The notes: a model not told the origin generated them from the letters alone. A DNA stretch of 64,000 bases from an uncultured Blautia sp. (GCA_946557785.1 CAMNTH010000002.1:1-64000), one strand, 5' to 3'; counted from the stretch's first letter, positions 17,421 through 27,339 are shown. Numbers and translations are program-made.

Positions 17421-18632
17421 ATGGAAAAAATTAAGATGCAGACTCCTCTTGTAGAGATGGACGGAGATGAAATGACCAGAATCCTCTGGCAGATGATTAA
17501 AGAAGAATTATTGTTTCCCTATATTGATTTGAATACAGAATATTATGATCTTGGTCTGAAGCACCGTGATGATACGGATGATCAGGTAACGATTGATGCA
17601 GCTGAGGCTACGAAAAAGTACGGCGTGGCGGTAAAATGTGCAACGATTACGCCTAATAAAGCCAGAATGGAAGAGTATAGCCTGAAGAAAATGTATAAGA
17701 GTCCTAACGGGACCATTCGTGCCCTGCTGGACGGGACTGTATTTCGTGCCCCGATCATTGTAAAGGGGATCGAACCTTGTGTACGCAGCTGGAAGAAGCC
17801 CATTACCTTGGCTCGCCATGCATATGGGGATATTTATAAGAATACAGAGTTTTATATTGATAAACCAGGTAAGGTGGAGCTGGTTTATACTTCCAGTGAC
17901 GGAGAAGAGAAACGTGCTCTTGTCCAGGAATTCAAAGCACCCGGTGTTGCCATGGGAATGCATAACATGGAAGCTTCTATTGAGAGCTTTGCAAGAAGCT
18001 GTTTTAATTATGCATTGGATACCAAGCAGGACGTCTGGTTCGGAGCCAAGGATACTATTTCCAAAACCTATGACAGCAGGTTTAAAGAGGTATTTTCTCA
18101 TATTTATGAAGCAGAATTTAAAGGGAAATTCAAGGATGCGGGCCTGACTTATTTCTACAGCCTGATTGATGATGTTGTAGCCCGTGTGATGAAGGCAGAG
18201 GGCGGATTTATCTGGGCATGTAAGAACTATGACGGCGATGTTATGAGTGACATGGTTTCTTCTGCTTTTGGTTCACTTGCCATGATGACCTCTGTTCTTG
18301 TATCTCCTCACGGATATTATGAATATGAGGCTGCTCACGGAACTGTTCAGAGACATTACTACCGTCATTTGGAAGGAAAAGAAACTTCTACGAATTCTGT
18401 TGCAACGATTTTTGCGTGGACAGGAGCCCTTCGTAAGCGAGGGGAGCTGGATGGAAACAGAGAATTGGTCTCTTTTGCAGATACGCTTGAGGAAGCAACC
18501 CTTACCACTATTGAGTCCGGCAAGATGACCAAGGATCTGGCTCTTATTACAAGCCTTCAGGAGGCTGTTGTACTGAACAGCAGAGAATTTATCCTTGCTG
18601 TGAAGGTTTCCTTAGACGGTTTATTGAATTAA
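17421..18632 (+). CDS. icd: NADP-dependent isocitrate dehydrogenase (eukaryote-like type)
   Basis: A 403-aa protein that oxidatively decarboxylates isocitrate to 2-oxoglutarate. Family features are [13 protein letters not shown] at the N-terminus, [29 protein letters not shown] and [13 protein letters not shown] near the C-terminus. The length fits the dimeric eukaryote-like subfamily. The ATG at 17421 follows AAGGAGG by five bases; an earlier in-frame ATG at 17397 has no such site. It is monocistronic, with its own promoter and terminator, and probably supplies 2-oxoglutarate for glutamate synthesis. Confidence 0.95.
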   Translation: MEKIKMQTPLVEMDGDEMTRILWQMIKEELLFPYIDLNTEYYDLGLKHRDDTDDQVTIDAAEATKKYGVAVKCATITPNKARMEEYSLKKMYKSPNGTIRALLDGTVFRAPIIVKGIEPCVRSWKKPITLARHAYGDIYKNTEFYIDKPGKVELVYTSSDGEEKRALVQEFKAPGVAMGMHNMEASIESFARSCFNYALDTKQDVWFGAKDTISKTYDSRFKEVFSHIYEAEFKGKFKDAGLTYFYSLIDDVVARVMKAEGGFIWACKNYDGDVMSDMVSSAFGSLAMMTSVLVSPHGYYEYEAAHGTVQRHYYRHLEGKETSTNSVATIFAWTGALRKRGELDGNRELVSFADTLEEATLTTIESGKMTKDLALITSLQEAVVLNSREFILAVKVSLDGLLN

Positions 18633-18713
18633 TTTGCTGAAGTGATTTTCGCCCGCTTCGCAAGGGCATCTATAACGTTGTGTGTATTCTAATTTATTGA
18701 TACACTCCATAAA

Positions 18714-18751
18714 GAAAACCGCAGGCATTTTCTTAATGTCCTGCGGTTTTC
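18714..18751. terminator. Bidirectional terminator between icd and the ABC-F gene
   Basis: AAAACCGCAGG (18715-18725) and CCTGCGGTTTT (18740-18750) form a perfect 11-bp stem with A/T tails on both sides, serving the convergent genes. Confidence 0.85.
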
Positions 18752-18757
18752 AATAGC

Positions 18758-20668
18758 TTAAGCCAGCTCTTCCCATTTTTCATAAAGCGTTTCCAGTTCT
18801 TTTTGGATGGCATCTTTTTCCCGGCTAAGCTGTGTGCATTTTGCAACATTGGTACAGACATCCGGGAGGACTAATGTGTCATCAATTTCTTTGTCCCTGG
18901 TTTCAAGTTCTTCAATTCTGGCTTCTGTTTTCTTCAGCTCGTTTTCCCGTTTTCGTTTTCGTGCCTGCTCTTCTTTTTGCTGCTGCCAGGAGACTTTGCT
19001 TTCGGAAGTCTGGGCCTGGGGCGTTAGGATATCTTCCTTTACAGGTGCATATTTTTCGGTCAGTTCGTCCTTTTTCTCCAGGTAATAATCGTAATCTCCA
19101 ATGTAATTTACAACGTTCTGGTTAGTAAGATCCAGGATCCTGGTAGCTGTTTGGTTGATGAAATAGCGGTCATGGGAAACGTAGAATACAGTTCCTGTAT
19201 AACTATTAAGCGCTTCCTCCAGGATTTCCTTGGAAGCAATATCCAGATGGTTTGTAGGCTCATCCAGGATTAGAAAGTTTGCTTCGGAAAGCATGAGCTT
19301 TGCAAGGGAAACACGTCCCCGCTCCCCTCCGGAAAGGGCAGAAATTTCTTTGAATACATCATCTCCTGTAAAAAGGAAGGCAGCCAGCATATTGCGGATT
19401 TCTGTTTCCGTAAGGGTGGGATATGTATCGGAAATTTCCTGGAAAATCGTCTTTTCCATATGAAGGACATGGTGCTCCTGGTCATAATAGCCAATGAGAA
19501 CCTTGGAACCAAGCGTGACCTTGCCGCTGTCGGGGGGAAGAAGACTGTTGATGATCTTCAGCATAGTGGTCTTTCCGGTACCGTTGCTGCCAATGAGGGC
19601 AACCCGTTCTCCCCTTTTGATTTCAAAAGAAATATTGGTAAACAATGTCTGTCCGGGGAAGCTTTTTGAAAGGTCATCCACCATCAATACGTCATTTCCG
19701 CTGATAAAACGGGGCTCCAGAGAAAGACGCATCTGATCCTGTATTACCACAGGCTTATCCAGACGATGGATTTTATCCAGCATTTTTTCGCGGCTCTCTG
19801 CACGCTTGATGGATTTTTCCCGGTTAAAGGATTTCAGTTTGGCAATAACAGCCTCCTGGTGCTTGATCTTACGCTGCTGGTTTAAGTAGGCTTTGTACTG
19901 AGCGTCCCTTAGCTGGGCTTTTTTCAGCGCAAAAGCAGAGTAGTTGCCGCTGTAGCTCATCACTTCTCCTGCTTCGATCTCCACGATCTTGGTCACCACT
20001 TTATCCAGGAAATAACGGTCATGGGAGACTATGAAAACGGCTCCGGGATAATTCATAAGGTATGTCTCCAGCCAGGAAATGCTTTCCATATCCAGATGGT
20101 TTGTAGGCTCATCCAAAAGAAGTATGTCTGGTTTGGAGATTAAGAGCTTGCCAAGAGCAACACGTGTTTTTTGGCCACCGGAAAGGGTTTCAATTTGTTT
20201 GTCAAAATCTTCCTCTAAGAAGCCAAGACCCTTTAAAACACCTGTTAGTTCACTTTTGTATGCATATCCGTTTTCAAGTTCAAATTCGTGTGTCAGGCGC
20301 GTATATGTGTTCATTAGTGCATCAAGCGCAGAACCATTGGTATGCTGCATTTCCAGTTCAATAGAACGCATGCGTGACTCCATATCCAGGATGTGCTGTT
20401 TGGTGGTAAGCAGCTCCTCATAAATGGTATGGTGTCCGTGGATATCCTGGTACTGTGCCAGATAACCGATATGTTTATCCTTGGAGATTACAACTGTTCC
20501 GGAATCGGAAGGCATTTCCTGCATGATGATGCGCAGGAGAGTAGTCTTGCCAGCTCCGTTGCTGCCGATGAGGGCGGCTTTTTCACGTTCTTCTATATGA
20601 AAAGATGCATCATGGAGAATAACCTTTTCGCCAAAGGATTTGCATATGTTCTGACATGATAAAATCAT
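18758..20668 (-). CDS. ABC-F family ATP-binding protein (ribosome-associated)
   Basis: About 636 aa with two ABC ATPase domains and no membrane segments. Walker A sites are GSNGAGKTTLL and GSNGTGKTTML, signatures LSGGQKTRVALGK and LSGGERGRVSLAK, and Walker B LLLDEPTNHLD and LILDEPTNHLD. The interdomain linker and a charged C-terminal coiled coil (from about residue 560) are typical of ABC-F proteins such as YdiF/Uup, which act on the ribosomal E site or in resistance. GGAGG lies seven bases before the ATG at 20668; the longer frame to 20692 has no such signal. No drug-specific role can be read. Confidence 0.92.
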   Translation of the reverse strand: MILSCQNICKSFGEKVILHDASFHIEEREKAALIGSNGAGKTTLLRIIMQEMPSDSGTVVISKDKHIGYLAQYQDIHGHHTIYEELLTTKQHILDMESRMRSIELEMQHTNGSALDALMNTYTRLTHEFELENGYAYKSELTGVLKGLGFLEEDFDKQIETLSGGQKTRVALGKLLISKPDILLLDEPTNHLDMESISWLETYLMNYPGAVFIVSHDRYFLDKVVTKIVEIEAGEVMSYSGNYSAFALKKAQLRDAQYKAYLNQQRKIKHQEAVIAKLKSFNREKSIKRAESREKMLDKIHRLDKPVVIQDQMRLSLEPRFISGNDVLMVDDLSKSFPGQTLFTNISFEIKRGERVALIGSNGTGKTTMLKIINSLLPPDSGKVTLGSKVLIGYYDQEHHVLHMEKTIFQEISDTYPTLTETEIRNMLAAFLFTGDDVFKEISALSGGERGRVSLAKLMLSEANFLILDEPTNHLDIASKEILEEALNSYTGTVFYVSHDRYFINQTATRILDLTNQNVVNYIGDYDYYLEKKDELTEKYAPVKEDILTPQAQTSESKVSWQQQKEEQARKRKRENELKKTEARIEELETRDKEIDDTLVLPDVCTNVAKCTQLSREKDAIQKELETLYEKWEELA

Positions 20669-20702
20669 AGAAATTCCTCCATATTTTCTCAATTAATTGA
20701 TA

Positions 20703-20764
20703 CCGGGGGCAAAAGGTACAAACCCACATGAGCTTGCTCATAGGTGGGGGCTTTTGACCCCAAC
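20703..20764 (-). repeat. Dispersed palindromic repeat, copy A
   Basis: The sequence forms a long hairpin: outer arms GGGGGCAAAAG and CTTTTGACCCC, inner arms CCCACaTGAGC and GCTCAtaGGTGG. The reverse complement matches copy B at 43418-43475 over more than 40 bases. ATTAATT occurs on both sides (near 20690 and 20768), possibly an insertion footprint. It is intergenic, upstream of both the ABC-F gene and rex. Confidence 0.7.
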
Positions 20765-20857
20765 GTGATTAATTACATGATTCAAAGTTCATTATATCGA
20801 AATCAGAGATTTTGTAAAGCAGATTTTGGGGATTTTGTCAAGATACGTGCAGAAAAT

Positions 20858-20874
20858 TTGTGAATATGCTACAA
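20858..20874 (+). promoter_or_regulatory. Possible Rex autoregulatory site
   Basis: TTGTGAATATGCTACAA has the TTGTgAA...ACAA ends of a Rex operator but a poor right half. It lies just upstream of the rex -35 box, where autoregulation would be expected. Confidence 0.3.
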
Positions 20875-20880
20875 CTTTAA

Positions 20881-20909
20881 TTGACAATAAAATGACTAGT
20901 CGTTATAAT
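20881..20909 (+). promoter_or_regulatory. Consensus SigA promoter of rex
   Basis: TTGACA (20881-20886), exactly 17 bp, then TATAAT (20904-20909): a full consensus promoter 30 bases before the rex start. Confidence 0.88.
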
Positions 20910-20938
20910 TGACGTAGTATAGTAAGGAGGGAATGTAA

Positions 20939-21589
20939 GTGGAGGCAAAAGAGATTTCAAGGGCTGTGATAAAACGTCTTCCACGTTATTACCGGTACTT
21001 GGGGGAGCTGCTGGAAGAGAATGTGGAGAGAATCTCATCAAATGATTTAAGTAAAAAAATGAAAGTCACTGCATCCCAGATTCGCCAGGATCTGAATAAC
21101 TTCGGCGGTTTCGGGCAGCAGGGATATGGATATAATGTTAAGTATCTTTATACCGAAATAGGAAAGATTCTTGGTCTTGATACCAAGCATCCGATGATTA
21201 TTTTAGGTGCAGGTAATCTGGGACAGGCTCTTGCCAATTATGTGGATTTTGAGAAAAGGGGATTTAAGTTGGTGGGCATTTTTGACATAAATCCTGTGCT
21301 GGAGGGAATTGCTGTCAGAGGGATCGAGATTCAGATGCTTAGCGAACTGCCTCTTTTTATGAAAGAAAATCTGGTGGAAATTGCAGTACTTACCCTGCCA
21401 AAGAATAAGGCAAGGGAGATGGCGGATATCCTGATTGAAAACGGAGTAAAGGCAATTTGGAATTTTGCCCATGTAGATCTTGATACGCCGGATGATGTGA
21501 TCGTAGAGAATGTTCATTTGTCAGAGAGCCTTATGACACTTTCCTATAATCTCAGCAAATACCGTCAGGAACATATTATTGAAGAATAG
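20939..21589 (+). CDS. rex: Redox-sensing transcriptional repressor Rex
   Basis: A 216-aa protein with an N-terminal winged helix (AVIKRLPRYYRYLGELL; KKMKVTASQIRQDLNNFGG) and a Rossmann NAD(H) domain (MIILGAGNLGQAL). Rex represses fermentation and redox genes when NADH/NAD is low and releases DNA on NADH binding. The GTG start follows AAGGAGG by eight bases and a consensus promoter precedes it. The TAG stop uses the first base of a MITE; without the insertion it would read TAA. The flavin/iron-sulfur complex at 28180-33977 is a reasonable regulon candidate. Confidence 0.96.
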   Translation: MEAKEISRAVIKRLPRYYRYLGELLEENVERISSNDLSKKMKVTASQIRQDLNNFGGFGQQGYGYNVKYLYTEIGKILGLDTKHPMIILGAGNLGQALANYVDFEKRGFKLVGIFDINPVLEGIAVRGIEIQMLSELPLFMKENLVEIAVLTLPKNKAREMADILIENGVKAIWNFAHVDLDTPDDVIVENVHLSESLMTLSYNLSKYRQEHIIEE

Positions 21590-21724
21590 TAACTATTCAG
21601 TAGGCAGTATCCCGCAAGGTGTTTTCATGCATGAGAATTCCGAGACATACAGGCCAAAACTCTTTCACCGAAGGTGGTTTTTAATGAATTTTGGCTCGTA
21701 ACTGTGAAGGTACTGAACAGTTAC
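21589..21724. mobile_element. MITE, 136 bp, with 8-bp target duplication
   Basis: Terminal inverted repeats are GTAACTATTCAGTA (21589-21602) and TACTGAACAGTTAC (21711-21724), 13 of 14 matching. The element is flanked by a perfect direct repeat GAAGAATA (21581-21588 and 21725-21732), as expected for an 8-bp target duplication. It has internal hairpins (GCCAAAA/TTTTGGC; CACC/GGTG) and no coding capacity. Ends in GTAA with 8-bp duplications are typical of IS66-family transposition, so an IS66-like transposase may mobilise it (inference). Confidence 0.85.
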
Positions 21725-21840
21725 GAAGAATAAAGGAAGCAGGATGAGCTGTTACCGGCCAGGAGAAGTTAAAATGGCATGGTGGCGGCTTTTTCTTAGA
21801 ATAAATATAGGATCGTGTCAGATTGGAAGTGAGGCAGCAG

Positions 21841-23352
21841 ATGAAAGATATTATAACCGCCAGCCGTATGAAGGAATTGGACGCAGCGGCCATAAAGGAG
21901 ATGGGAATGCCTTCCCTGGTGCTTATGGAGCGTGCAGCACTGAAGACATCAGAGGAAATCATAAACGGATTTCCGCTTAATAAAGAGAAGGAACATGTTC
22001 TGGTGGTCTGCGGAAGGGGAAATAACGGGGGAGATGGAATTGCCATTGCAAGGCTTCTTCATCTTCAGGGAATCCGCACGGATTGTTATCTGGCCATGGG
22101 TGCAGAAGCCATGACCAAGGAGACGAGACAGCAGTATGAGACTGCGGTAAATTATCAGGTGCCTATGGTGCATAACCCGGAATGGGATGAATATACTACT
22201 ATAGTAGATGCCATATTCGGCGTTGGCCTTTCCCGTACAGTAGAAGGACGGTGCGGGGAGATTATCCGCTGTATGAACCAGGCGGATGCATGGAAAGTGG
22301 CTGTAGATATTCCCTCAGGAGTGGATAGTGACACAGGAAGGGAATTGGGGATTGCTTTTCGGGCAGATCTGACAGTAACCTTTGCATACCGCAAACAGGG
22401 GCTTTGCTTTTATCCTGGAAGGATGTTTGCAGGGCGGGTCGTTATTGGGGATATTGGCATTTACGGGGCAGAACAGGCAGATGACCGTACCTGTTATCTG
22501 GAATGGGGGGATCTGAGACTGCTGCCGGAACGGGTTCCATTTGGAAATAAAGGAACCTTCGGGAAGGTTCTTGTGGTGGCCGGAACGGAAGGCATGTGCG
22601 GAGCAGCATTTTTTAGCGCAGCGGCAGCACTGGCGTGCGGAGCCGGAATGGTCAAGATCCAGACAGTGGAGGAAAATAGAATTCCTCTTTTGACTTTGCT
22701 GCCGGAGACCATGGTCACCTGTGAATTTACGGAAGAGTCTAACCGGAAATGCCTGGACTGGTGTGATGTTCTTATCATTGGACCTGGACTTGGACTCTCC
22801 GGAAAAAGCCGTGCCAGAGCGGAATGGTTTTTACACAATGCCGCAAAGACCCAAAAGCCGGTGATTTTGGATGCAGATGGGCTGAACCTTCTGGCAATGT
22901 ACCCTGAATGGAAATCATATCTGTCGGAGCGTGTAACGATTACCCCGCATCTGGGGGAAATGGGCAGACTTTTGAGGGAGGACATTAGCCGGATTCAGCC
23001 CCGCATGATAGAAAAATCCCGGGAATTTGCCCGGGAAACAGATGCCGTATGCGTCCTAAAGGATGCCTGTACGGTAATTGCGGATAAAAATGGAAGGACC
23101 TATCTGAATCTAACCGGAAATCCTGGGATGGCAACAGCGGGAAGCGGCGACGTTCTCTGCGGTGTGCTTGCGGCCATACACTGCATGTATCTGAAGGAAG
23201 AAAAGCCGGATTATGGATTGAGGGCGGCGCTTGGCGTTTATCTTCATGGAAAAAGCGGTGATTTGGCCGCAAAGGAGATCGGGCAAAGGGGAATGACCGC
23301 AAGAGATATCATCCGTATGATGCCAGGCATGCTTCAAAGAATAGAGAAATAG
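21841..23352 (+). CDS. nnr: Bifunctional NAD(P)H-hydrate epimerase/ADP-dependent dehydratase
   Basis: A 503-aa repair enzyme. The N-terminal YjeF_N epimerase domain (about 1-215) has CGRGNNGGDGIAIARLL. The C-terminal ribokinase-like dehydratase domain (about 225-500) has GPGLGLSG, DADGLNLLA, TPHLGEMGRLL and NPGMATAGSGDVLCGVLA. Together they restore damaged NAD(P)HX to NAD(P)H. The ATG at 21841 follows GAGG by six bases; the TTG at 21823 has no site. Its likely promoter lies in or beyond the MITE, so the insertion could affect expression. Confidence 0.94.
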   Translation: MKDIITASRMKELDAAAIKEMGMPSLVLMERAALKTSEEIINGFPLNKEKEHVLVVCGRGNNGGDGIAIARLLHLQGIRTDCYLAMGAEAMTKETRQQYETAVNYQVPMVHNPEWDEYTTIVDAIFGVGLSRTVEGRCGEIIRCMNQADAWKVAVDIPSGVDSDTGRELGIAFRADLTVTFAYRKQGLCFYPGRMFAGRVVIGDIGIYGAEQADDRTCYLEWGDLRLLPERVPFGNKGTFGKVLVVAGTEGMCGAAFFSAAAALACGAGMVKIQTVEENRIPLLTLLPETMVTCEFTEESNRKCLDWCDVLIIGPGLGLSGKSRARAEWFLHNAAKTQKPVILDADGLNLLAMYPEWKSYLSERVTITPHLGEMGRLLREDISRIQPRMIEKSREFARETDAVCVLKDACTVIADKNGRTYLNLTGNPGMATAGSGDVLCGVLAAIHCMYLKEEKPDYGLRAALGVYLHGKSGDLAAKEIGQRGMTARDIIRMMPGMLQRIEK

Positions 23353-23404
23353 AGAATCAAAAAGAAACAAAAGATATGAATGACATAGGAAGGGGAAAAG
23401 AGTA

Positions 23405-24547
23405 ATGGAAGAGTACAGCAGAGCCAAAGCCGTGATATCTCTGGATGCGATTGCCCATAATTTCATGGAAATGAAAAAGAATCTAAAACAAGGAACCAAG
23501 ATGATCGCAGTGATTAAGGCGGACGGCTACGGGCATGGGGCTTTGGCTATTGCACGTCTGGTTGAAGAATATGATTATATCTGGGGATTTGCCGTTGCTG
23601 CGGCACAGGAGGCTATGGAGCTTAAGGCTGCGGGAATGAAAAAGCCCATCCTGATTTTGGGAATTGTATTTGAGGAGTCGTTTGAAGAACTGATCCGGGA
23701 AGATATCCGTATTACCGTATGTAGCTTGGAGATGGCTGCGGGCTTATCAGGAGAGGCCCTCCGCCAGGGGAAAACCGTACATATTCATCTTGCTTTGGAT
23801 ACCGGGATGTCCAGGATCGGCTTTGCGGATACGAAGAAGAGTGCAGAGGAAATCCAAAAAATCGCAATGCTTCCTAATCTGGAAATAGAAGGTATGTTTA
23901 CTCATTTCGCCAGGGCGGATGAGTATGACCGGACCCCGGCCCTGGTACAGCTTGAGCGTTATCTGGCATTTGCGGATATGCTAAAAGAAACGGGAGTGAA
24001 GATCCCCATCCTGCATTGCTCCAACAGTGCGGGAATTATCCGGGTTCCTGAAGCAAATCTGAATCTTGTTCGGGCAGGAATTACGATTTACGGGATCTAT
24101 CCATCCAATGAAGTGGAACGGGATATCATACAGCTTGAGCCTGCTATGGAGCTTATCAGCCACATTACCTATGTAAAGGAGGTTGGACCCGGAGCGGCGG
24201 TTAGCTACGGAGGAACCTATGTAACGGACCGGATAACCAGAATTGCCACCATACCTGTGGGATATGCAGATGGCTATCCTAGAGCATTGTCTAATAAGGG
24301 CAGGGTTTTGATCCATGGAAAAACAGCCAGGATCCTGGGCAGGATCTGTATGGATCAGTTCATGGCGGATGTTACGCATATTCCGGAAGCATCTGCCGGA
24401 GATCAGGTAACGCTGATAGGCAAAGATGGGGATGAAATGATCAGTATTGAAGAATTAGGGGATCTTTCCGGCCGTTTTTCCTATGAATTTGCCTGCGGAA
24501 TCAGTAAGCGTGTTCCCAGGGTTTATATAAAGATGGAAGAGGATTGA
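23405..24547 (+). CDS. alr: Alanine racemase
   Basis: A 380-aa PLP enzyme that makes D-alanine for peptidoglycan. The PLP Lys is in MIAVIKADGYGHGALA near the N-terminus. The other catalytic residue, Tyr, is in the VSYGGTYVT region of the C-terminal domain; LVRAGITIYGIYP and RICMDQFMADVT are further family motifs. AGGAAGGGG precedes the ATG. Order nnr-alr-mazF matches many Firmicutes. Confidence 0.95.
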   Translation: MEEYSRAKAVISLDAIAHNFMEMKKNLKQGTKMIAVIKADGYGHGALAIARLVEEYDYIWGFAVAAAQEAMELKAAGMKKPILILGIVFEESFEELIREDIRITVCSLEMAAGLSGEALRQGKTVHIHLALDTGMSRIGFADTKKSAEEIQKIAMLPNLEIEGMFTHFARADEYDRTPALVQLERYLAFADMLKETGVKIPILHCSNSAGIIRVPEANLNLVRAGITIYGIYPSNEVERDIIQLEPAMELISHITYVKEVGPGAAVSYGGTYVTDRITRIATIPVGYADGYPRALSNKGRVLIHGKTARILGRICMDQFMADVTHIPEASAGDQVTLIGKDGDEMISIEELGDLSGRFSYEFACGISKRVPRVYIKMEED

Positions 24548-24657
24548 TCAGCCTTTCCTGAAGCACTACACACAATGCATGTATACTCAAGAAAAATCTG
24601 GAAATACTAATTCTAGAACACGGCAAAAGCCGGAAACAGAATCGGAGTGTGAATTGT

Positions 24658-25005
24658 GTGGTAATTAAAAGAGGGGATATATTTTATGCAGATTTAAGAC
24701 CTGTGGTGGGAAGCGAGCAGGGCGGGATCCGTCCGGTTCTGATCATTCAGAATGATGTTGGGAATAAGCACAGTCCTACAGTGATCTGTGCAGCCATTAC
24801 ATCCAAAATGAATAAGGCGAAGCTTCCGACCCATATTGAAATCGATGCCCAGGCCTACGGAATAGAGAAGGATTCCGTTATTTTGCTGGAGCAGCTTCGA
24901 ACAATTGATAAAAGGCGTCTGAAGGATAAAGTGTGTCATCTGGATCAGACCATGCTGGATAGGGTAAACCATGCGTTGGAGATCAGCCTGGAATTAACTT
25001 TCTGA
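24658..25005 (+). CDS. mazF: MazF/PemK-family endoribonuclease toxin (NdoA-like)
   Basis: About 115 aa, near-identical in layout to Bacillus Ndo[28 protein letters not shown] (written here in parts: [11 protein letters not shown] and [12 protein letters not shown]), [15 protein letters not shown] and [14 protein letters not shown]. These toxins cut mRNA at short specific sites. The GTG at 24658 has GGAG ten bases upstream; the GTG at 24649 is too close. In Bacillus an antitoxin gene lies between alr and ndoA, but here only 110 bases separate them and no antitoxin frame is visible. Confidence 0.92.
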   Translation: MVIKRGDIFYADLRPVVGSEQGGIRPVLIIQNDVGNKHSPTVICAAITSKMNKAKLPTHIEIDAQAYGIEKDSVILLEQLRTIDKRRLKDKVCHLDQTMLDRVNHALEISLELTF

Positions 25006-25019
25006 GAAGCGGTAAAGGG

Positions 25020-25080
25020 ATATAGCACGACTTTTTTCCTGCGGTTCTTGACGAACGTCCGTGAAAGTGCTATATTTTAG
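25020..25080 (+). terminator. Possible terminator/hairpin after mazF
   Basis: ATATAGCAC (25020-25028) and GTGCTATAT (25067-25075) are perfect 9-bp arms followed by TTTAG; the 38-base loop holds a smaller GTTC/GAAC hairpin. Confidence 0.45.
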
Positions 25081-25127
25081 CAGTAATTAACAATGAGACT
25101 TGTACTGGAGGATGAATTAAAGAGCAT

Positions 25128-26489
25128 ATGGAAGATGGCAGTAGTTTGCCCTTATGGGGCTGTCTGGTACTGTTCCTGCTGCTGATGCTGAATGGGGTTT
25201 TTTATGGATTTTCAGCGGCAGTAAGGAACCTTAGTGAAAATGAGATACTTAAGCAGGCAATGGACGGGAATAAGAAGGCAGTTATGCTGAAAAAGATGAT
25301 GGACCGTCCTGTACAGTATGTAAATGCAATTCCGCTGATCGTGACTGCATCAGGAATTTCCATCGGAGCATTTCTGGTTCCGTGGGTGATTCGGTTATCC
25401 CGTCACTACATAGATCATTTGCCGGCAATTGTTCTGGTGCTGTTTTTTTGTATATTGCTGCTGGCTGCTTTTGGGATCCTTACATTTCGAAGAGTTGGAA
25501 CGTATTGCCCTGAGAAGTTTGCATTTCGCTATGTAGGGCTGATTTATTCCATCGTATCGCTTTTATATCCTCTGACCATGTTTATCACCTGGATTGCCAA
25601 GCTGGCGGCGGTTCCTTTTGGGGTAGAGATGAATCAAACGGGTGATGCCGTGACAGAGGAAGAGATTATCTCCATTGTGGATGAGGCTCATGAGCAGGGC
25701 GTTATTGAGGAGAATGAAGCGGAAATGATCCAGAATATTATTTCCTTTAATGAGACGGCAGCAAGGGACATTATGACCCACCGCAAGAATGTTGTCGCTT
25801 TCTGTGAAGAAGCCCTCCTGAAGGAAGTGGTGGAGCAGATGATGGAAGAGGGGATTTCCAGATATCCTGTCTATGGGGAGGATATGAATGATATTAAGGG
25901 AATCGTCCACTATAAAGACGCCATGAAATTTATGACGAAAAATTCCTGGGCCAGGTTCAAGCCTTTAAAGGAGCTTCCGGGACTGATTCGTACATCTGCT
26001 TTTATTCCGGAAACAAGAGGGATTGGAGACCTTCTGAAATCTATGCAGAGCAAAAAGCTTCATATGGCGATCGTGGTGGATGAATACGGTCAGACAGAAG
26101 GGATCGTTTCCATGGAAGATATTGTGGAGGAGATTGTAGGCGAGATCATGGACGAATATGACGACGATGAAGAGATTTCCATTCGTACTCAGAAAGACAA
26201 TAGTGTGCTTATTGACGGTCTCACCTATCTGGAGGATGTGGAGGAAGAACTTGGGATTGACTTCGGTGATCTTGACTTTGAGACGCTGAACGGATATCTG
26301 ACTTATATTCTTGGGCATATTCCTGTGGAAAAGGATCTGGATAGAGAAATAGTTGCAAACGGTTACCGTTTTAAAATTTTGTCACTGGGAAATAAGACCA
26401 TTGATAAAGTGCGGGCCGAAAAAATAAATGATAAAGAACCAAAAGGAGAAAGAGAAGTATGTCAGGACATTCAAAATTCGCAAACATAA
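25128..26489 (+). CDS. HlyC/CorC (CNNM-type) membrane protein with CBS pair
   Basis: A 453-aa protein. The N-terminal CNNM-type membrane domain (about residues 8-170) has several hydrophobic helices. It is followed by a CBS pair (about 210-335; [46 protein letters not shown] in parts) and a small CorC_HlyC domain at the C-terminus. Members are linked to magnesium or cobalt transport. The gene overlaps yebC by 31 bases, implying coupled expression. No strong Shine-Dalgarno precedes the ATG. Confidence 0.85.
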   Translation: MEDGSSLPLWGCLVLFLLLMLNGVFYGFSAAVRNLSENEILKQAMDGNKKAVMLKKMMDRPVQYVNAIPLIVTASGISIGAFLVPWVIRLSRHYIDHLPAIVLVLFFCILLLAAFGILTFRRVGTYCPEKFAFRYVGLIYSIVSLLYPLTMFITWIAKLAAVPFGVEMNQTGDAVTEEEIISIVDEAHEQGVIEENEAEMIQNIISFNETAARDIMTHRKNVVAFCEEALLKEVVEQMMEEGISRYPVYGEDMNDIKGIVHYKDAMKFMTKNSWARFKPLKELPGLIRTSAFIPETRGIGDLLKSMQSKKLHMAIVVDEYGQTEGIVSMEDIVEEIVGEIMDEYDDDEEISIRTQKDNSVLIDGLTYLEDVEEELGIDFGDLDFETLNGYLTYILGHIPVEKDLDREIVANGYRFKILSLGNKTIDKVRAEKINDKEPKGEREVCQDIQNSQT

Positions 26490-27187
26490 AGCATAAGAAA
26501 GAGAAAAATGATGCAAAAAAAGGTAAAATTTTTACGGTTATCGGCCGTGAAATCGTGATGGCTGTAAAAGCCGGAGGACCGGACCCAAATAATAACAGCA
26601 AGCTTCGAGACGTAATCGCAAAAGCAAAAGCAAACAACATGCCCAACGATACCATTGAACGCGGAATTAAGAAGGCGGCAGGCGCTGATTCTGCAGATGC
26701 ATATGAAAGAGCTACTTATGAAGGCTATGGGCCAAACGGTGTTGCGATCATAGTGGAAACGCTGACAGATAATAAAAATCGTACAGCAAGCAACGTGAGA
26801 AATGCTTTTACCAAAGGGTATGGAAACATTGGGACTCAGGGCTGCGTATCCTTTATGTTTGACCAAAAAGGCCAGATTATCATTGACAAGGAAGAATGTG
26901 AGATGGATGCAGACGAGCTGATGATGATCGCATTGGATGCAGGCGCAGAGGATTTTTCCGAAGAAGAAGACTCCTATGAGGTGATCACTGCTCCTGATGA
27001 TTTCAGCGCTGTCAGGGAAGCTTTGGAAACTGCAGGTGTACCTATGCTGGAAGCACAGGTTGCCATGGTTCCTCAGACCTATGTGGAGCTGACGGACGAA
27101 AAGGATATTAAAAATATTCAGAAGACACTTGACCTTTTGGATGAAGATGATGATGTGACAGATGTATGGCATAACTGGGATGAGTAA
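26459..27187 (+). CDS. yebC: YebC/PmpR-family protein
   Basis: A 242-aa protein with the family opening [13 protein letters not shown] and motifs [24 protein letters not shown] and [14 protein letters not shown]. The family includes transcriptional regulators and, in recent work, factors that help ribosomes through proline-rich stretches. AAAGGAG precedes the ATG, and the start lies inside the previous gene. Confidence 0.95.
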   Translation: MSGHSKFANIKHKKEKNDAKKGKIFTVIGREIVMAVKAGGPDPNNNSKLRDVIAKAKANNMPNDTIERGIKKAAGADSADAYERATYEGYGPNGVAIIVETLTDNKNRTASNVRNAFTKGYGNIGTQGCVSFMFDQKGQIIIDKEECEMDADELMMIALDAGAEDFSEEEDSYEVITAPDDFSAVREALETAGVPMLEAQVAMVPQTYVELTDEKDIKNIQKTLDLLDEDDDVTDVWHNWDE

Positions 27188-27194
27188 GAATTGA

Positions 27195-27233
27195 GGGGGA
27201 GCATTTCGGAGCTGCAAAGCCCGAAGCTCCCCC
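27195..27233 (+). terminator. GC-rich hairpin after yebC
   Basis: GGGGGAGC (27195-27202) pairs with GCTCCCCC (27226-27233), with an inner TTCGG/CCGAA stem. No T-run follows, so it may be an mRNA 3' stabiliser rather than a strong terminator. Confidence 0.5.
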
Positions 27234-27305
27234 TGTCTCCCGCACACTTTCTTGTACGCCGGTATGTTACTGGTTTTGGATAAAAAATGGATTGCTGCAT
27301 ATAAT

Positions 27306-27339
27306 ACCTCCAGGACTATATTCTTGGAGGTGTTTTTTT
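27306..27339 (+). promoter_or_regulatory. Terminator-like hairpin that contains the tepA Shine-Dalgarno
   Basis: ACCTCCA (27306-27312) pairs perfectly with TGGAGGT (27325-27331), and the 3' arm is the ribosome-binding site. A G and seven T residues lead straight into the ATG at 27340. Formed on a read-through transcript, it would end transcription or hide the site. Confidence 0.65.
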
